From: Alteromonas sp. C1M14
Lineage (GTDB): Bacteria; Pseudomonadota; Gammaproteobacteria; Enterobacterales; Alteromonadaceae
DNA: 64,000 nucleotides
Reading direction: 5' to 3'
Assembly: GCF_018860965.1 (NCBI RefSeq)
Contig: NZ_JAHKQF010000011.1
Span: 124,001 to 188,000 of the forward strand
This document shows positions 1 through 9,673 of this stretch, one piece after another. The notes under the pieces were generated by a model. The model saw nothing but the letters and a program-made list of their open reading frames with translations, was not told the origin of the DNA and did no database searches. The translations under genes and the position numbers were made by a program. How positions within the stretch are numbered: the stretch's first letter is position 1; each line of letters opens with the position of its first letter.

Positions 1-47
1 GCTATAGTTTGTTTTGTTGAAATATACTATTTGTGCAAGGGTGTTTT

Positions 48-509
48 ATGGATTTGGATGGTTACGATAAGAAAATTCTTGAAATAATTCAAAAGCAGGG
101 GCGGATCTCTAACCAAGAGTTAGCCGATGCCATTAATTTGTCTCCTTCACCCTGTTTACGGCGGGTGCGTCAATTAGAAGAAAGCGGTTTGATTGACGGA
201 TACGTGGGGATGGTGAATGCTCGAAAACTGGGCCTAACCCTGCTGTCTATTATTCAGATAGTGATGGATAAACATACCCCCGAGCGTTTCGCCACATTTG
301 AAAAAAGCATTGCCCAATGCAAAGAAGTGCTTGAGTGTCATCTTATTACCGGTCAAAGCGCCGATTACGTGCTTAAAGTGATTGTGAAAGATATGGACGA
401 CTTCCAGCAGTTTTTATTGCATAAACTCACCCGAATTGATGGGGTAAGCGGAGTGCATTCTTCATTTGTACTGAAATCTCCCGTTAATACCACGGCCTTA
501 CCATTGTAA
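48..509 (+). CDS. Lrp/AsnC family transcriptional regulator
   Basis: DNA-binding regulator of the feast/famine (Lrp/AsnC) family, 153 residues, the usual family length. Residues 1-60 form the AsnC-type helix-turn-helix (GRISNQELADAINLSPSPCL with a recognition helix rich in Arg), and residues 65-145 form the RAM/ligand-binding beta-alpha-beta domain. Family members form dimers to octamers and respond to amino acids; the ligand here cannot be read. I chose ATG 48 because AAGGG at 37-41 lies six bases upstream; an upstream in-frame GTG at 33 has no ribosome site. It is followed by an apparently separate small gene. Family assignment is firm, target unknown. Confidence 0.9.
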   Translation: MDLDGYDKKILEIIQKQGRISNQELADAINLSPSPCLRRVRQLEESGLIDGYVGMVNARKLGLTLLSIIQIVMDKHTPERFATFEKSIAQCKEVLECHLITGQSADYVLKVIVKDMDDFQQFLLHKLTRIDGVSGVHSSFVLKSPVNTTALPL

Positions 510-668
510 AATCACGCTCCTTTTCAAACGCTTCGGTTTGTTCAAGTTATCTAAGTTGACCTTGTAAGCCACATCAAACGTACAGGTAAGTAAGCAAAGT
601 AAAGTATGTGTCATGCCAATTGCGGGTGACACTTGTGCGTAAATTCGACACTGACTAAGGGGCTAAAT

Positions 669-872
669 ATGAAGCAAAATAGTGGCAGCATCGAAAACTA
701 CATGGGTTTGAAAACGGCCATCGTCAACGGCGAAACCCAAACAGTGAAAGAAATGTTAGCAGACCAAAGCATGACAGAGATGGAAAAAGGCTATCTTATC
801 GACCTGGCTAAGCTTAGTAATAACCAGGAAATTATTGCCATTCTCAAAGACATCCCACAAACATCAAACTAG
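669..872 (+). CDS. Small uncharacterised helical protein, 67 aa
   Basis: I do not recognise a named family. The product is small, soluble, acidic and probably all-helical (motifs LKTAIVNGETQTVKEML and LIDLAKLSNNQEIIAIL). The spacing resembles an ankyrin-like helix pair, but it is too short to call. ATG 669 is chosen because AAGGGG at 657-662 sits six bases upstream; the longer in-frame start at 633 has no such site. A hairpin with a T run follows at 887-933, so it looks like a monocistronic gene. There is no signal peptide or membrane segment. Confidence 0.7.
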   Translation: MKQNSGSIENYMGLKTAIVNGETQTVKEMLADQSMTEMEKGYLIDLAKLSNNQEIIAILKDIPQTSN

Positions 873-886
873 CCTAATTCGGCGGC

Positions 887-933
887 TGGCTAAAATTGGT
901 GAGTAACCTTGGTCTACCGATTTTAGCCATTTT
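887..933 (+). terminator. Rho-independent terminator after the 67-aa gene
   Basis: A 13-base arm TGGCTAAAATTGG (887-899) pairs with CCGATTTTAGCCA (917-929) with one G-T wobble, followed by TTTT. It lies 15 bases after the stop codon at 872. Confidence 0.65.
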
Positions 934-1110
934 CCGAAAATTATTGTTACCTGCGTCTTGTTAAACTTACTCTGTTTGGTCATAATCGCGATTGTTAATT
1001 TAGCGTGATTTGTCTGTTAATTTATTTTTATTGGTCATATCAATTTTTCTATTTCACGCTAAATTTTTGTGCGTTTTTTCCAAATAACCATGAATTTAAT
1101 GAGGCGGGAA

Positions 1111-2565
1111 ATGGACAGATTATCGCGACAAACGCTAGTAGCCTTGCCTTCCGAAGTAGAAACGCCTAACTACGGGAAAGCCGATATTTCTGCAGGCATT
1201 GTGCATTTCGGCGTGGGCAATTTTCACCGTGCTCATCAAGCGGCTTACTTCGATACGCTGCTTAACGCAGGGGAAAAAACCTGGGGAATTGTGGGCGTTT
1301 CTATGCGTTCAGCTAGGATGCGTGACAACCTTGCCCCACAAGATTACCTCTATACCCTGGCCGAAGTTGGCGAACAAACCCAACTGCGAGTAGTGGGAGC
1401 AATTCAAACAATATTGGTGGCCCCACAAACACCACAAGACGTAATAAATGCTGTCGCCCAAGCGACCACTGAATTGGTTACCACCACCATCACAGAAAAA
1501 GGTTATTGTCTTGGCAATGGCAAAGTAGATGACTCCCATCCGGATATTTCTCACGATCTCACCTCTTTAGAGGCACCAAAAACCACTTACGGATTTTTGG
1601 CCGCAGCGCTGATAAAACGCCATCAAAGTTCTGGTCAACCTCTGACGATCTTGTGTTGCGATAACCTCAACAGTGGGGGAGAACGGTTACGAGAAGGGGT
1701 GGCATTAATGTTAGCAAAGCATGGCCCCGACACCCAACGCTGGGTAAATGAACAAGTCGCTTTTGCCTCCTCAATGGTCGATCGGGTTACCCCCGCCACC
1801 GATGACGCTTTAGTTAATCAGTTATCTCCCATGCTGACCGTACACGATGCCGCGCCTGTGTCTGCCGAGCCCTTCACCCAATGGATTATTGAAGATAACT
1901 TTGCGGGCAAAAAGCCCCCACTGGAACAAGCTGGCGCGTTGTTTGTTTCCGATATCAGTGCGTTTGAAAAGGTGAAATTGCGCTTTTTAAACGCCAGTCA
2001 TTCCATGTTAGCCATGATGGGATACCTCATGGGTGATGATTATATTCATGAAGCCGTTGCCCGTCCTTTGTTGGCGCGTTTTGCCGATGAAGCCTTGCGT
2101 TTGAATGTATTGCCAGTCACCCATGTCCCGTCAAGTATCAGTGGTGATGCCTATATTGAAGATGTATTTACCCGTTTTCGTAATCACCATTTGCCCTATC
2201 GGGTATTGCAAGTAGGCAGTGACAGTTCTCAGAAAATTCAGCAGCGATGGTTCCCCGCTATTGACGATGGGCTTAATCAGCAAGCCGATGTGTCTTACCT
2301 TGCCTTTGCGCTAGCAGCATGGGCGTGTTTTGTTGATAAAGCGGTGAAAAATAATGTGCTCAATGATCCGCAAAAAGAGCCCTTAAGCGCCTGGGTTCAA
2401 CAAGAGTCTGGCGACATAGCCAACCTACTAACCATTGCTGAAGCTAACAAGTTTGGCTTTTATGAACACAAAGGGTTTATGGAGCAAGCCCGAGAATATC
2501 AACGCAGCATTGCTGCCTCGGGCATAGAAGCTGCGTTGAAAACCTTTTTTAACTCTTTGAAATAG
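1111..2565 (+). CDS. uxuB: Mannitol dehydrogenase family, probable D-mannonate oxidoreductase (fructuronate reductase)
   Basis: NAD-dependent polyol/uronate dehydrogenase, 484 residues, normal for the long-chain mannitol dehydrogenase family. The Rossmann domain begins at VHFGVGNFHRAHQAAYFDTL (about residue 30). The C-terminal catalytic domain carries KLRFLNASHSMLA (about residue 290), with the family Lys, Asn and His. In E. coli UxuB interconverts D-fructuronate and D-mannonate; the directly adjacent uxuA makes that role more likely than mannitol oxidation. ATG 1111 has GAGGCGGG at 1101-1108 just upstream; earlier ATGs at 1090 and 1099 lack a site. The gap to uxuA is 10 bases, so the two are almost certainly co-transcribed. 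Substrate is inferred from context. Confidence 0.88.
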   Translation: MDRLSRQTLVALPSEVETPNYGKADISAGIVHFGVGNFHRAHQAAYFDTLLNAGEKTWGIVGVSMRSARMRDNLAPQDYLYTLAEVGEQTQLRVVGAIQTILVAPQTPQDVINAVAQATTELVTTTITEKGYCLGNGKVDDSHPDISHDLTSLEAPKTTYGFLAAALIKRHQSSGQPLTILCCDNLNSGGERLREGVALMLAKHGPDTQRWVNEQVAFASSMVDRVTPATDDALVNQLSPMLTVHDAAPVSAEPFTQWIIEDNFAGKKPPLEQAGALFVSDISAFEKVKLRFLNASHSMLAMMGYLMGDDYIHEAVARPLLARFADEALRLNVLPVTHVPSSISGDAYIEDVFTRFRNHHLPYRVLQVGSDSSQKIQQRWFPAIDDGLNQQADVSYLAFALAAWACFVDKAVKNNVLNDPQKEPLSAWVQQESGDIANLLTIAEANKFGFYEHKGFMEQAREYQRSIAASGIEAALKTFFNSLK

Positions 2566-2575
2566 CGAGTGTATT

Positions 2576-3772
2576 ATGCGTGAGTCATGGAGATGGTTTG
2601 GGCCAAACGACCCTGTCACCATTGATGAAATAAGACAAACCGGTGCCACCGACATTGTGAGTGCTTTGCACCATGTGCCGGCGGGAGAGGTATGGACAAA
2701 AGAAGAGATTCAGTCTTATAAAAAGGTTATCGAAGCCTGTGAACCCGGCATGGCCCCACTACGCTGGACAGTGGTTGAAAGTATTCCTGTACATGAAGAC
2801 ATTAAATTGGCTCGTCCAGGTCACGAAAAATATGTAGAAAACTGGATCACCAGTATGGAGAACCTAGCAGCTTGTGGGGTGAAAACCATCTGCTATAACT
2901 TCATGCCCGTTATCGACTGGACCCGAACCGACTTACAGTATCGATTGCCGAACGGGGCCTATGCCTTGCGCTTCGACCAGCCCAAGTTTGCTGCCTTCGA
3001 TTTGTTCATTTTACAGCGTGAAAATGCTGAGTGTGAATATAGCGAAGATGAAATCGCACAAGCTAAAAGCGTGTTCGAGAACATGGATGAGGCTCAGCGA
3101 GAGCAACTCACCAACAATATTATTGCTGGGCTGCCAGGGCGCATGACCGACAGCTACGGTATCGCAGATTTTCGCGCCATGTTGGCCAACTATAAAGATG
3201 TGAGTGCCCAAACCTTAAGAAGTAACCTGTTTTCGTTTTTGGCCAAAGTTCTGCCTCGGGCAGAAGCACTTGGGGTGAAGCTTGCCATACACCCAGATGA
3301 TCCACCCAGAGACATGCTTGGGTTACCACGAATAGTGTGTACTGCTGCAGATTTAAAGATTCTATTTGAAACCTTACCAAGCCCATCTAACGGTATGACC
3401 CTATGTGTTGGTACCTATAGTAGTCGCCCAGACAACGACTTGCCGGCCATGGCGGCTCAGTTTGGTCCTCAGATCCATTTCTCTCATTTACGGGGCGTGT
3501 CTCGTGATCCCGAAGAACAGCGTTCGTTCTATGAAGCCAGCCATTTGGACAGCGACGTCGATATGGTGTCTGTGATTGATGCCTTGCTAGCAGAAGAGCG
3601 CAGACGTCAGGACGAGCCTGACAGTGAAGAGATTTTTATTCGTCCTGACCATGGCCATCAAATGATGGATGACATTGGTAAAACCGTTAACCCGGGTTAT
3701 TCCGGCATCGGACGTTTGAAAGGTTTGGCTGAAATTCGTGGTGTGATAAGAGCACTGTCCAAGCGCCTTTGA
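2576..3772 (+). CDS. uxuA: Mannonate dehydratase
   Basis: Dehydrates D-mannonate to 2-keto-3-deoxy-D-gluconate in hexuronate breakdown; a cytoplasmic TIM-barrel enzyme needing Fe2+ or Mn2+. The 398-residue length fits UxuA. It opens with the family N-terminus MRESWRWFGPNDPVTI. The expected metal-site segments are visible: LAIHPDDPP, LCVGTYSSRP, IHFSHLRGV and RPDHGHQMMDD, giving His, Cys, His and Asp/His ligands. It is the second gene of the uxuB-uxuA-permease unit, and its stop region overlaps a TTG of the next reading frame. No truncation is seen. Very confident. Confidence 0.96.
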   Translation: MRESWRWFGPNDPVTIDEIRQTGATDIVSALHHVPAGEVWTKEEIQSYKKVIEACEPGMAPLRWTVVESIPVHEDIKLARPGHEKYVENWITSMENLAACGVKTICYNFMPVIDWTRTDLQYRLPNGAYALRFDQPKFAAFDLFILQRENAECEYSEDEIAQAKSVFENMDEAQREQLTNNIIAGLPGRMTDSYGIADFRAMLANYKDVSAQTLRSNLFSFLAKVLPRAEALGVKLAIHPDDPPRDMLGLPRIVCTAADLKILFETLPSPSNGMTLCVGTYSSRPDNDLPAMAAQFGPQIHFSHLRGVSRDPEEQRSFYEASHLDSDVDMVSVIDALLAEERRRQDEPDSEEIFIRPDHGHQMMDDIGKTVNPGYSGIGRLKGLAEIRGVIRALSKRL

Positions 3773-3804
3773 CGGCGCCGAATAAACTATGCGGTACCTG
3801 CTTT

Positions 3805-5040
3805 ATGGATAAAATAAATACGATAATAAAACGTCTATTGCCTGGCATTTTTCTATTTGGTTTTACTGTAGGAACGGGCAGTGTTACCGCAATGGCGAAA
3901 GCCGGCGCAGATTATGGCATGTCTTTGCTTTGGACCATTCTAATTTCCTGTGCCATTACTTATTTTCTTATTCAACTGTTTGGTAAGTTTACCCTTGTGA
4001 CGGGGGTGACAGCCTTACAAGCGTTTAAACAACACATTCATCCATCAGTAAGCCTCTTTTTTATTGTTGCACTCACCACCCAAATTTGTGGCAGCGTGAT
4101 GGGAGTAATGGGTATTTTGGCCGATGTTTGTTATGAGTGGTCAAAAACCTTTGTTGATGGGGGTATCGCTCCGCTTTATTTTGCCATTTTCTTTATTGTA
4201 TTTGTGTATGTTATTTTTCTTATCGGAAAAGTCGACGTATTCCAAAAAGTGTTGGCAGTCTTTGTGGCCATTATGGCGGTGTGCTTTTTAATTAACTTTA
4301 TTATGTTAATGCCGCCAGCGCTCACTATTCTTAAAGGCTTGGTGCCAACAGTGCCAGAAACCGGTCCTGATAAAAATGCATTTTTAGTGATTGCCTCTAT
4401 GGTAGGGACCACGGTGTTTTCAGGTTTGTTTATCTTACGTTCTATTTTGGTTCAAGAGGCAAATTGGACCATGGCTGATTTGCGCACGCAAAAAACCGAT
4501 GCATTATTCTCAGCCTTTTTGATGTTTGTGGTGAGTGCCTCCATTATGGCGGCTGGTGCCGGCGCTTTGTATGCTAAGGGCATTCAACTTACCCACGTTA
4601 CACAGATGATCAACTTGTTGGAGCCGTTAGCTGGAGCTGCCGCAGTAACAATTTTTACCCTTGGGCTGATTGCCGCTGGGGTGTCGTCGCAATTTCCTAA
4701 TGTGGCACTGTTACCTTGGTTGCTAGACGATTACCATCAACGGAAAACCGATTTAACCCGGCCTATTTACCGTCTTATTGCGTTGGCAATCTCTTTGTTA
4801 GGGTTGGTCGTACCTATATTTGATGCCAAACCTATCATGGTCATGGTGGCCTCTCAGGCGTTCGGTGCGTTAGTGCTGCCAGCCACAGTGGCCAGTATTT
4901 TATACATTGGCAACAAGCGTAGCTTAATGAAAGAACATGCTTTTTCTGCCACCACGAATGGGCTGCTTGTACTGATATTTGGTTTTGCGCTAATTATGAG
5001 TTACATGAGTGTTAACGGTATTTTAGATACCCTTTCGTAA
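3805..5040 (+). CDS. Nramp-fold membrane permease lacking canonical metal ligands
   Basis: Integral membrane protein of the Nramp (SLC11, LeuT-fold) superfamily, 411 residues with about 11 hydrophobic segments. Helix 1 aligns as LPGIFLFGFTVGTGSVTAMA: where true Nramps have DPGN, this protein has GTGS, losing both the Asp and Asn metal ligands. Helix 6 reads VGTTVFSGLFILRSILVQ, where Nramps have ATVMPHN, losing the Met. Known Nramps import Mn2+/Fe2+; here the missing ligands and the position directly after uxuA suggest a different substrate, perhaps a hexuronate or related acid. ATG 3805 was chosen; a TTG at 3769 would overlap the uxuA stop. Neither has a strong ribosome site. Fold assignment is good, substrate is inference. 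Confidence 0.8.
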   Translation: MDKINTIIKRLLPGIFLFGFTVGTGSVTAMAKAGADYGMSLLWTILISCAITYFLIQLFGKFTLVTGVTALQAFKQHIHPSVSLFFIVALTTQICGSVMGVMGILADVCYEWSKTFVDGGIAPLYFAIFFIVFVYVIFLIGKVDVFQKVLAVFVAIMAVCFLINFIMLMPPALTILKGLVPTVPETGPDKNAFLVIASMVGTTVFSGLFILRSILVQEANWTMADLRTQKTDALFSAFLMFVVSASIMAAGAGALYAKGIQLTHVTQMINLLEPLAGAAAVTIFTLGLIAAGVSSQFPNVALLPWLLDDYHQRKTDLTRPIYRLIALAISLLGLVVPIFDAKPIMVMVASQAFGALVLPATVASILYIGNKRSLMKEHAFSATTNGLLVLIFGFALIMSYMSVNGILDTLS

Positions 5041-5091
5041 GGTAGAACCCAAGGTATTTTTCAACGCCTGATTGCTCAGGCTGTGCATATT

Positions 5092-5124
5092 GGCCCCTCC
5101 TTTGTATGAGAGGGGCCGTATTTT
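5092..5124 (+). terminator. Hairpin between permease and isomerase genes
   Basis: GGCCCCTC (5092-5099) pairs perfectly with GAGGGGCC (5110-5117) around a ten-base loop, followed by GTATTTT. It could end or attenuate the uxuBA-permease transcript before the isomerase gene at 5150. Confidence 0.6.
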
Positions 5125-5149
5125 CAATTCAGGCAATGGAAAAGTTAGC

Positions 5150-6232
5150 ATGAATCAAATTATTAAATTCACCGCAAATCGCGTGTGGCGAACTTACCAA
5201 GGCGGAAAACTCCTCGATGCCATTGAAGGCAAGGAGACCCCTCGCGATTCTAGTTTCCCAGAAGACTGGATTGGTTCTACGGTGGAAGCGCGAAATGTGG
5301 GTCGAGAACATATAAGCGAAGGACTGGCAATGGTGCCCGACGAGTCTGGCACCAAGATTCCGTTTAAAGAGTTGTTGCAAGCAAAGCAGGCTTACTTCTT
5401 AGGTGAAGATGAAAACGGTGATCGTGCGCTAGATGATATTCCTCTTGTTAAATATCTCGATAGTTCTACCCGTTTGCATTTTCAAGCCCACCCTACTCGT
5501 GAGTTTTCTCAAACTCGTTTAGGCATGCCCCGAGGGAAAACCGAAGCTTACGTTATTTTGCAAACTCGAGAAGACGTAGAAACACCGTATATCTATGCTG
5601 GGTTTCAACGTTCCCCAAGCAGAGAGCAGCTAAAAGAATGGATAGAAACGCAAAACATTGCTGCCATCGAAAGCTGTTTTGACAAAATACCCGTTAAACC
5701 CGGTGATGTGTTTCTTATTCCAGGTGGACGTCCTCATGCCTTAGGCGAAGGCATTTTAATGCTGGAAATCATGGAGCCTTCAGATCTGGCTGTCCGTTTT
5801 GAATTCGAGCGTTGTGGTTACGAAATTCCAGAACAAGCACGGTTTATGGGGCGGGATATTGAAACCGCCCTCGATGTGTTCAATTTTGACCCAGTGGATA
5901 AAGAGGAGGTGGATAGCGAATTCCGTTGTCATCCATCGGTGTTGCACCAAGACAGTAACGGCAATGAACTAGAGCTGTTAATCGGCGCTAAAGATACCCC
6001 ATGCTTTACCGTTCGCAGAGCCACTGTAAATAGTCAATTTCAACGGCAAGAAGCCGCCTTCTTCTATGGCATTGTAACCCAAGGACACGGTGAAATAAGG
6101 GTAGGGGATGAAATAACCCAGTTAAAACAATGGGATCGTTTTTTCTGTCCGGCCGGTATCACTGACTTTGAATATCGCTGTCATTCTGAGCAACCCATGT
6201 CTGTTCTTGAGTGTTACCCTGGTAATACCTAA
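5150..6232 (+). CDS. Class I mannose-6-phosphate isomerase-like protein
   Basis: Cupin-type zinc isomerase of the type I phosphomannose isomerase family, 360 residues (E. coli ManA is about 390). Zinc-site segments are present: LHFQAHPTREF (Gln and His), KTEAYVIL (Glu) and GDVFLIPGGRPHALGEG (His). Family enzymes interconvert mannose 6-phosphate and fructose 6-phosphate. I chose ATG 5150 because the protein from there aligns with the family N-terminus; 26 extra codons upstream cover the preceding hairpin. It follows the uronate genes, so it may serve mannose or another sugar from the same polysaccharide. The exact substrate cannot be decided from sequence. Confidence 0.85.
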   Translation: MNQIIKFTANRVWRTYQGGKLLDAIEGKETPRDSSFPEDWIGSTVEARNVGREHISEGLAMVPDESGTKIPFKELLQAKQAYFLGEDENGDRALDDIPLVKYLDSSTRLHFQAHPTREFSQTRLGMPRGKTEAYVILQTREDVETPYIYAGFQRSPSREQLKEWIETQNIAAIESCFDKIPVKPGDVFLIPGGRPHALGEGILMLEIMEPSDLAVRFEFERCGYEIPEQARFMGRDIETALDVFNFDPVDKEEVDSEFRCHPSVLHQDSNGNELELLIGAKDTPCFTVRRATVNSQFQRQEAAFFYGIVTQGHGEIRVGDEITQLKQWDRFFCPAGITDFEYRCHSEQPMSVLECYPGNT

Positions 6233-6850
6233 GGGGTTAGCCTTACTCTCTTTTCGCCTCCCGCATCCAGTGGGAGGCAATATCACCGTTTTGTCCTACA
6301 CTTTACTTGCTAGGCTTTTGACACCGCCGTTTAACAGCAGCAAATGCATATATAGGCCTTGGTTTTTTAACCGCTCTTGATGGGTATTTAACCGGTTAAT
6401 ACCGTATGAATATATATACTAACCATTTCGCCTGTCTGTTTTTAGTGAAAGCGTAAATTTTTATATTGTTGATTTTTAATGATTATTTTGGATCTTGTCG
6501 CCATTGTCGTTTCTGCTCTAAAAGCCTTTCTGTATTCAAAAGTATAATTTCGCGAAATGGAATTCTCGTCATACTGTTTAATCATTAACCACATGATTGA
6601 AAAGCAAGTGTGTGGCTTAGTCACGAATAAAAATCGGTGACAAACAGGCTATACCGTAAAAGGTCGCGCTTTTTTAAATCGTCGACTAAATAGATCGACC
6701 ACAAAATAGTATCGAATGATTGGATATCAACAAAAAAGAACGGATTTGTCTCGCTTACGTAGCGGCAAGTCAGTTTCTTGAGCCACTGAACACCCAGCTA
6801 AAAGGTTAACGCTGTACTCGCCTGCTAGATGGAAATAAAGGAGACAGACA
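6233..6850. other. 618-base gap upstream of the chemotaxis block
   Basis: No convincing gene on either strand. It holds the hairpin at 6256-6278 (end of the isomerase gene), an exact 12-base palindrome TTAACCGGTTAA at 6388-6399, an AT-rich stretch with TATACT near 6415, and the leader of cheW. I looked for a GEMM-type cyclic-di-GMP riboswitch and did not see its conserved core. Confidence 0.5.
6256..6290 (+). terminator. Hairpin after the isomerase gene
   Basis: GCCTCCC (6256-6262) pairs perfectly with GGGAGGC (6272-6278); the following tail is only weakly T-rich. It lies 24 bases after the stop at 6232. Confidence 0.55.
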
Positions 6851-7354
6851 ATGGGTAACGCTGCCGCACAGAATTCGCTGATGGGAGGCCACAACAGGGA
6901 GTTTTTAAGCTTCGTGTTAGGTGAGGAAAACTATGCCCTTGATATCACCACGGTAAAAGAGATACGTGGCTATGAGCAGGTAACGAAAATCGCCAACGCC
7001 CCAGACTTCATCAAAGGCGTTATGAACCTTCGTGGCGATATCGTACCCGTGGTTGATTTACGAATTAAATTCAACGTCGGTGACGTAACGTACAACGAGT
7101 TTACCATTGTGATCATGCTCAATGTCCATGATCGCATCGTCGGTATCGTTGTCGATGGCGTGTCAGACGTGATCCAGTTAACAGATGAAGAAGTCTTGCC
7201 GCCCCCAGAGTTTGGTGTGGCCTTCGACAGTCGTTATTTACATGGCCTTGCTGACGTGGATGAAACCATGATCATTCTGGTCAATATTGAAAGTTTAATA
7301 ACCAGTAATGAGCTCGGTTTAATCGAGAGCAATCCGGTTAGTGCAGGAGAATAG
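6851..7354 (+). CDS. cheW: Chemotaxis coupling protein CheW
   Basis: Scaffold that links chemoreceptors to the CheA kinase at the inner membrane or in cytoplasmic arrays; 167 residues, normal length. The CheW SH3-like double domain covers about residues 15-155, with [20 protein letters not shown], the [13 protein letters not shown] signature and [15 protein letters not shown] 6851 has a strong AAGGAG at 6838-6843, seven bases upstream. The receptor gene starts two bases after its stop, so cheW and the receptor are one operon. No cheA is present in the window. Confidence 0.96.
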   Translation: MGNAAAQNSLMGGHNREFLSFVLGEENYALDITTVKEIRGYEQVTKIANAPDFIKGVMNLRGDIVPVVDLRIKFNVGDVTYNEFTIVIMLNVHDRIVGIVVDGVSDVIQLTDEEVLPPPEFGVAFDSRYLHGLADVDETMIILVNIESLITSNELGLIESNPVSAGE

Positions 7355-7356
7355 GC

Positions 7357-9672
7357 ATGGGAATGTTTAAGTGGTTGAGTGGAAATGATGACGCCGTGGT
7401 GGGTTCGCTGGAAAGTATCCAGGCCCTTGATGCTTCGTCAGCAAATTTATTAATTGTCGATGCCCAATTTAATGTGGTTGTTGCAAACCGGGCTGCCAAG
7501 TCACTGTTAGCTGGGCTAGAAAAAGAACTGTCTAGCCTACATGGCGGGTTTTCCGCCCTCAATGTCGTGGGAAGTAACCTGACTGCTTTGGGAATTAACG
7601 GTGCGCAACTGCAGCAAGCCGTGCTGCAAAACCCGGTCAATGCAGAATTAGCCATCGCCCTTCCTTGTAAACAAATCAAAGTGGTGGTCAGCCGCCTTAG
7701 CAACGTTAAAGGTGAAACCACCGCATACAGTGTTGAGCTTCAAGACAACGATGCGGCCATGATGCAAAGCGCGATTACCGATGCGCTTCATCGAGTGCAA
7801 GCAGTTATCGAATTTAAGCCTGACGGAACCATTCTTACCGCTAATGACAATTTTTGTAATGCATTAGGTTACGAGCTTGATGAAATCAAAGGTCAACATC
7901 ATCGGTTATTTGTTTCAACGGAATTTGCGTCATCGGCGGAATATCGAGATTTCTGGCGGAACCTAGAGCGAGGCCAGGTGTGTTCTGGTGAATACTGCCG
8001 AATTCGCAAAGACGGCGGGGAAATTTGGATCCAAGCTTCTTATAACCCTGTTTATGATGAACAAGGCAACGTGGTTAGAGTGGTTAAATTTGCCACCGAT
8101 ATTACCGCCGAGAAAATTAAGAATGCATACTACGGTGGTCAAATCGCAGCACTTAACCGAACTCAAGCGGTTATTGAGTTCGATTTAAACGGAAATATTT
8201 TAGATGCCAACGAAAACTTCCTCTCTACCATGGGGTATTCGTTGGACGAGATTAAGGGCAAGCATCACAGCATATTCATCGATTCTGAATACCAAAAAAC
8301 AGCGGAATATCGTTCGTTCTGGGAACAACTCAGCAAGGGAGTCTATTTTGCCGATGAGTTTAAGCGCATTGGTAAAGCAGGCAATGAAGTGTGGATCCAA
8401 GCCTCTTATAATCCCATTTTAGATCAAAACGGCAAGCCATATCGAGTGGTAAAATACGCCACAGATATTACCGCTCGTACCACAGCGGTGAACGATATCA
8501 AGCAAACCATGAGTGAATTGGTTAAAGGGAATCTAGACACTCAAGCCCTTAATTTTGAGGGGGATTATGCGGAGCTGGGTGAATCAATCAACCAGTTTGT
8601 CAGCGATCTAAAAAGTATCATCGGCATTATTAAAGCGGTTATGACGTCGATGTCCTCCGGTGACTTAACACAGCGCATAGATGAAGAATTCCAAGGGGAG
8701 TTTCAGGTGCTCGGGGATGCCATTAATTCCTTTGCCACTGAAATTAGCAGTACCATAGGTAGTATTAATGAAGCCGTCGATACCATTAATACCGCTTCTT
8801 CCGAAATCGCCACGGGTAATGCCGATCTTTCTAGTAGAACAGAGCAGCAAGCATCTAGCTTGGAACAAACCGCGTCTTCGATGGAAGAGCTAACCGGTAC
8901 CGTGCGGCTAAACGCAGAAAATGCCGAGCAGGCCAACATGCTAGCCTCGCAAGCCTCTACCGTGGCTAATGAGGGGGGCGATCTTATTCGCCAGGTGGTC
9001 ACGACGATGGGGGCGATCAATACCTCGGCGCAGGAAATTTCTGACATTATCGGCGTGATTGACGGTATTGCCTTCCAAACTAACATTCTTGCTTTGAACG
9101 CGGCGGTGGAAGCCGCCCGAGCTGGCGAGCAAGGCCGCGGCTTTGCGGTGGTGGCGTCGGAAGTCCGAACCCTAGCCCAGCGCTCTGCTGAAGCGGCTAA
9201 AGAAATTAAAGAACTGATTTCTGATTCAGTGTCGAAAATAAACGACGGGAATTCGTTGGTGAATAAATCTGGCGACACCATGTCAGAGGTGGTCACCGCC
9301 ATCAAACGGGTTAATGACATCATGTCAGAAATCTCTGCAGCTTCCTCAGAGCAGGCAACCAGTATTGAAGAAGTGGGTAAAGCGGTGAATAACATGGATG
9401 AAATGACCCAGCAAAATGCCGCTTTAGTTGAAGAAGCCGCCGCTGCCGCAGATAGCTTACAGCAACAAGCGGCAAACTTATCTGAGCGTGTAGCAATGTT
9501 TAAGCTAGAGCAGGGGGCTGATCATGTATTGACGCCACCTAGTGCGCCATCTCGGCCAAGAATTAATGGCATGAATGGAATACCCAAACCCGCCATGCGC
9601 GTAAAAGCCGTTAATGCGCCAGGCTCGCTCAAACCAAGTGTGCCTGTAGAAAGTGAGTGGGAGTCTTTCTAA
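7357..9672 (+). CDS. Soluble methyl-accepting chemotaxis protein with tandem PAS domains and a CheR-binding tail
   Basis: Chemoreceptor of 771 residues with no transmembrane segment, so probably cytoplasmic. A weak PAS-like region (about 20-125) is followed by two clear PAS domains (about 145-255 and 265-378), each with NANENF/GYxLDEIKG and a PAC end VVKFATDIT or [14 protein letters not shown]-like region (about 385-480) leads to the signalling domain, with hairpin tip [20 protein letters not shown]. The C-terminus is SEWESF, matching the aromatic-x-x-aromatic tether that binds CheR and CheB (NWETF in E. coli receptors). Tandem PAS suggests redox, oxygen or small-ligand sensing. The neighbouring cheR and cheD genes fit adaptation of this receptor. 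Confidence 0.93.
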   Translation: MGMFKWLSGNDDAVVGSLESIQALDASSANLLIVDAQFNVVVANRAAKSLLAGLEKELSSLHGGFSALNVVGSNLTALGINGAQLQQAVLQNPVNAELAIALPCKQIKVVVSRLSNVKGETTAYSVELQDNDAAMMQSAITDALHRVQAVIEFKPDGTILTANDNFCNALGYELDEIKGQHHRLFVSTEFASSAEYRDFWRNLERGQVCSGEYCRIRKDGGEIWIQASYNPVYDEQGNVVRVVKFATDITAEKIKNAYYGGQIAALNRTQAVIEFDLNGNILDANENFLSTMGYSLDEIKGKHHSIFIDSEYQKTAEYRSFWEQLSKGVYFADEFKRIGKAGNEVWIQASYNPILDQNGKPYRVVKYATDITARTTAVNDIKQTMSELVKGNLDTQALNFEGDYAELGESINQFVSDLKSIIGIIKAVMTSMSSGDLTQRIDEEFQGEFQVLGDAINSFATEISSTIGSINEAVDTINTASSEIATGNADLSSRTEQQASSLEQTASSMEELTGTVRLNAENAEQANMLASQASTVANEGGDLIRQVVTTMGAINTSAQEISDIIGVIDGIAFQTNILALNAAVEAARAGEQGRGFAVVASEVRTLAQRSAEAAKEIKELISDSVSKINDGNSLVNKSGDTMSEVVTAIKRVNDIMSEISAASSEQATSIEEVGKAVNNMDEMTQQNAALVEEAAAAADSLQQQAANLSERVAMFKLEQGADHVLTPPSAPSRPRINGMNGIPKPAMRVKAVNAPGSLKPSVPVESEWESF

Positions 9673-9673
9673 C

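Noticed and set aside
6442..6624. 60-codon minus-strand frame in the gap before cheW
   Set aside because: GTG start without ribosome site, mixed composition, no motifs.
6233..6850. Cyclic-di-GMP riboswitch upstream of cheW
   Set aside because: The conserved GEMM core and tetraloop-receptor sequences are not seen.
8703..9395. 230-codon minus-strand reading frame inside the receptor gene
   Set aside because: It is antisense to the clear signalling domain, is unusually rich in Ser/Ala/Val as expected from a shadow frame, and has no ribosome site.
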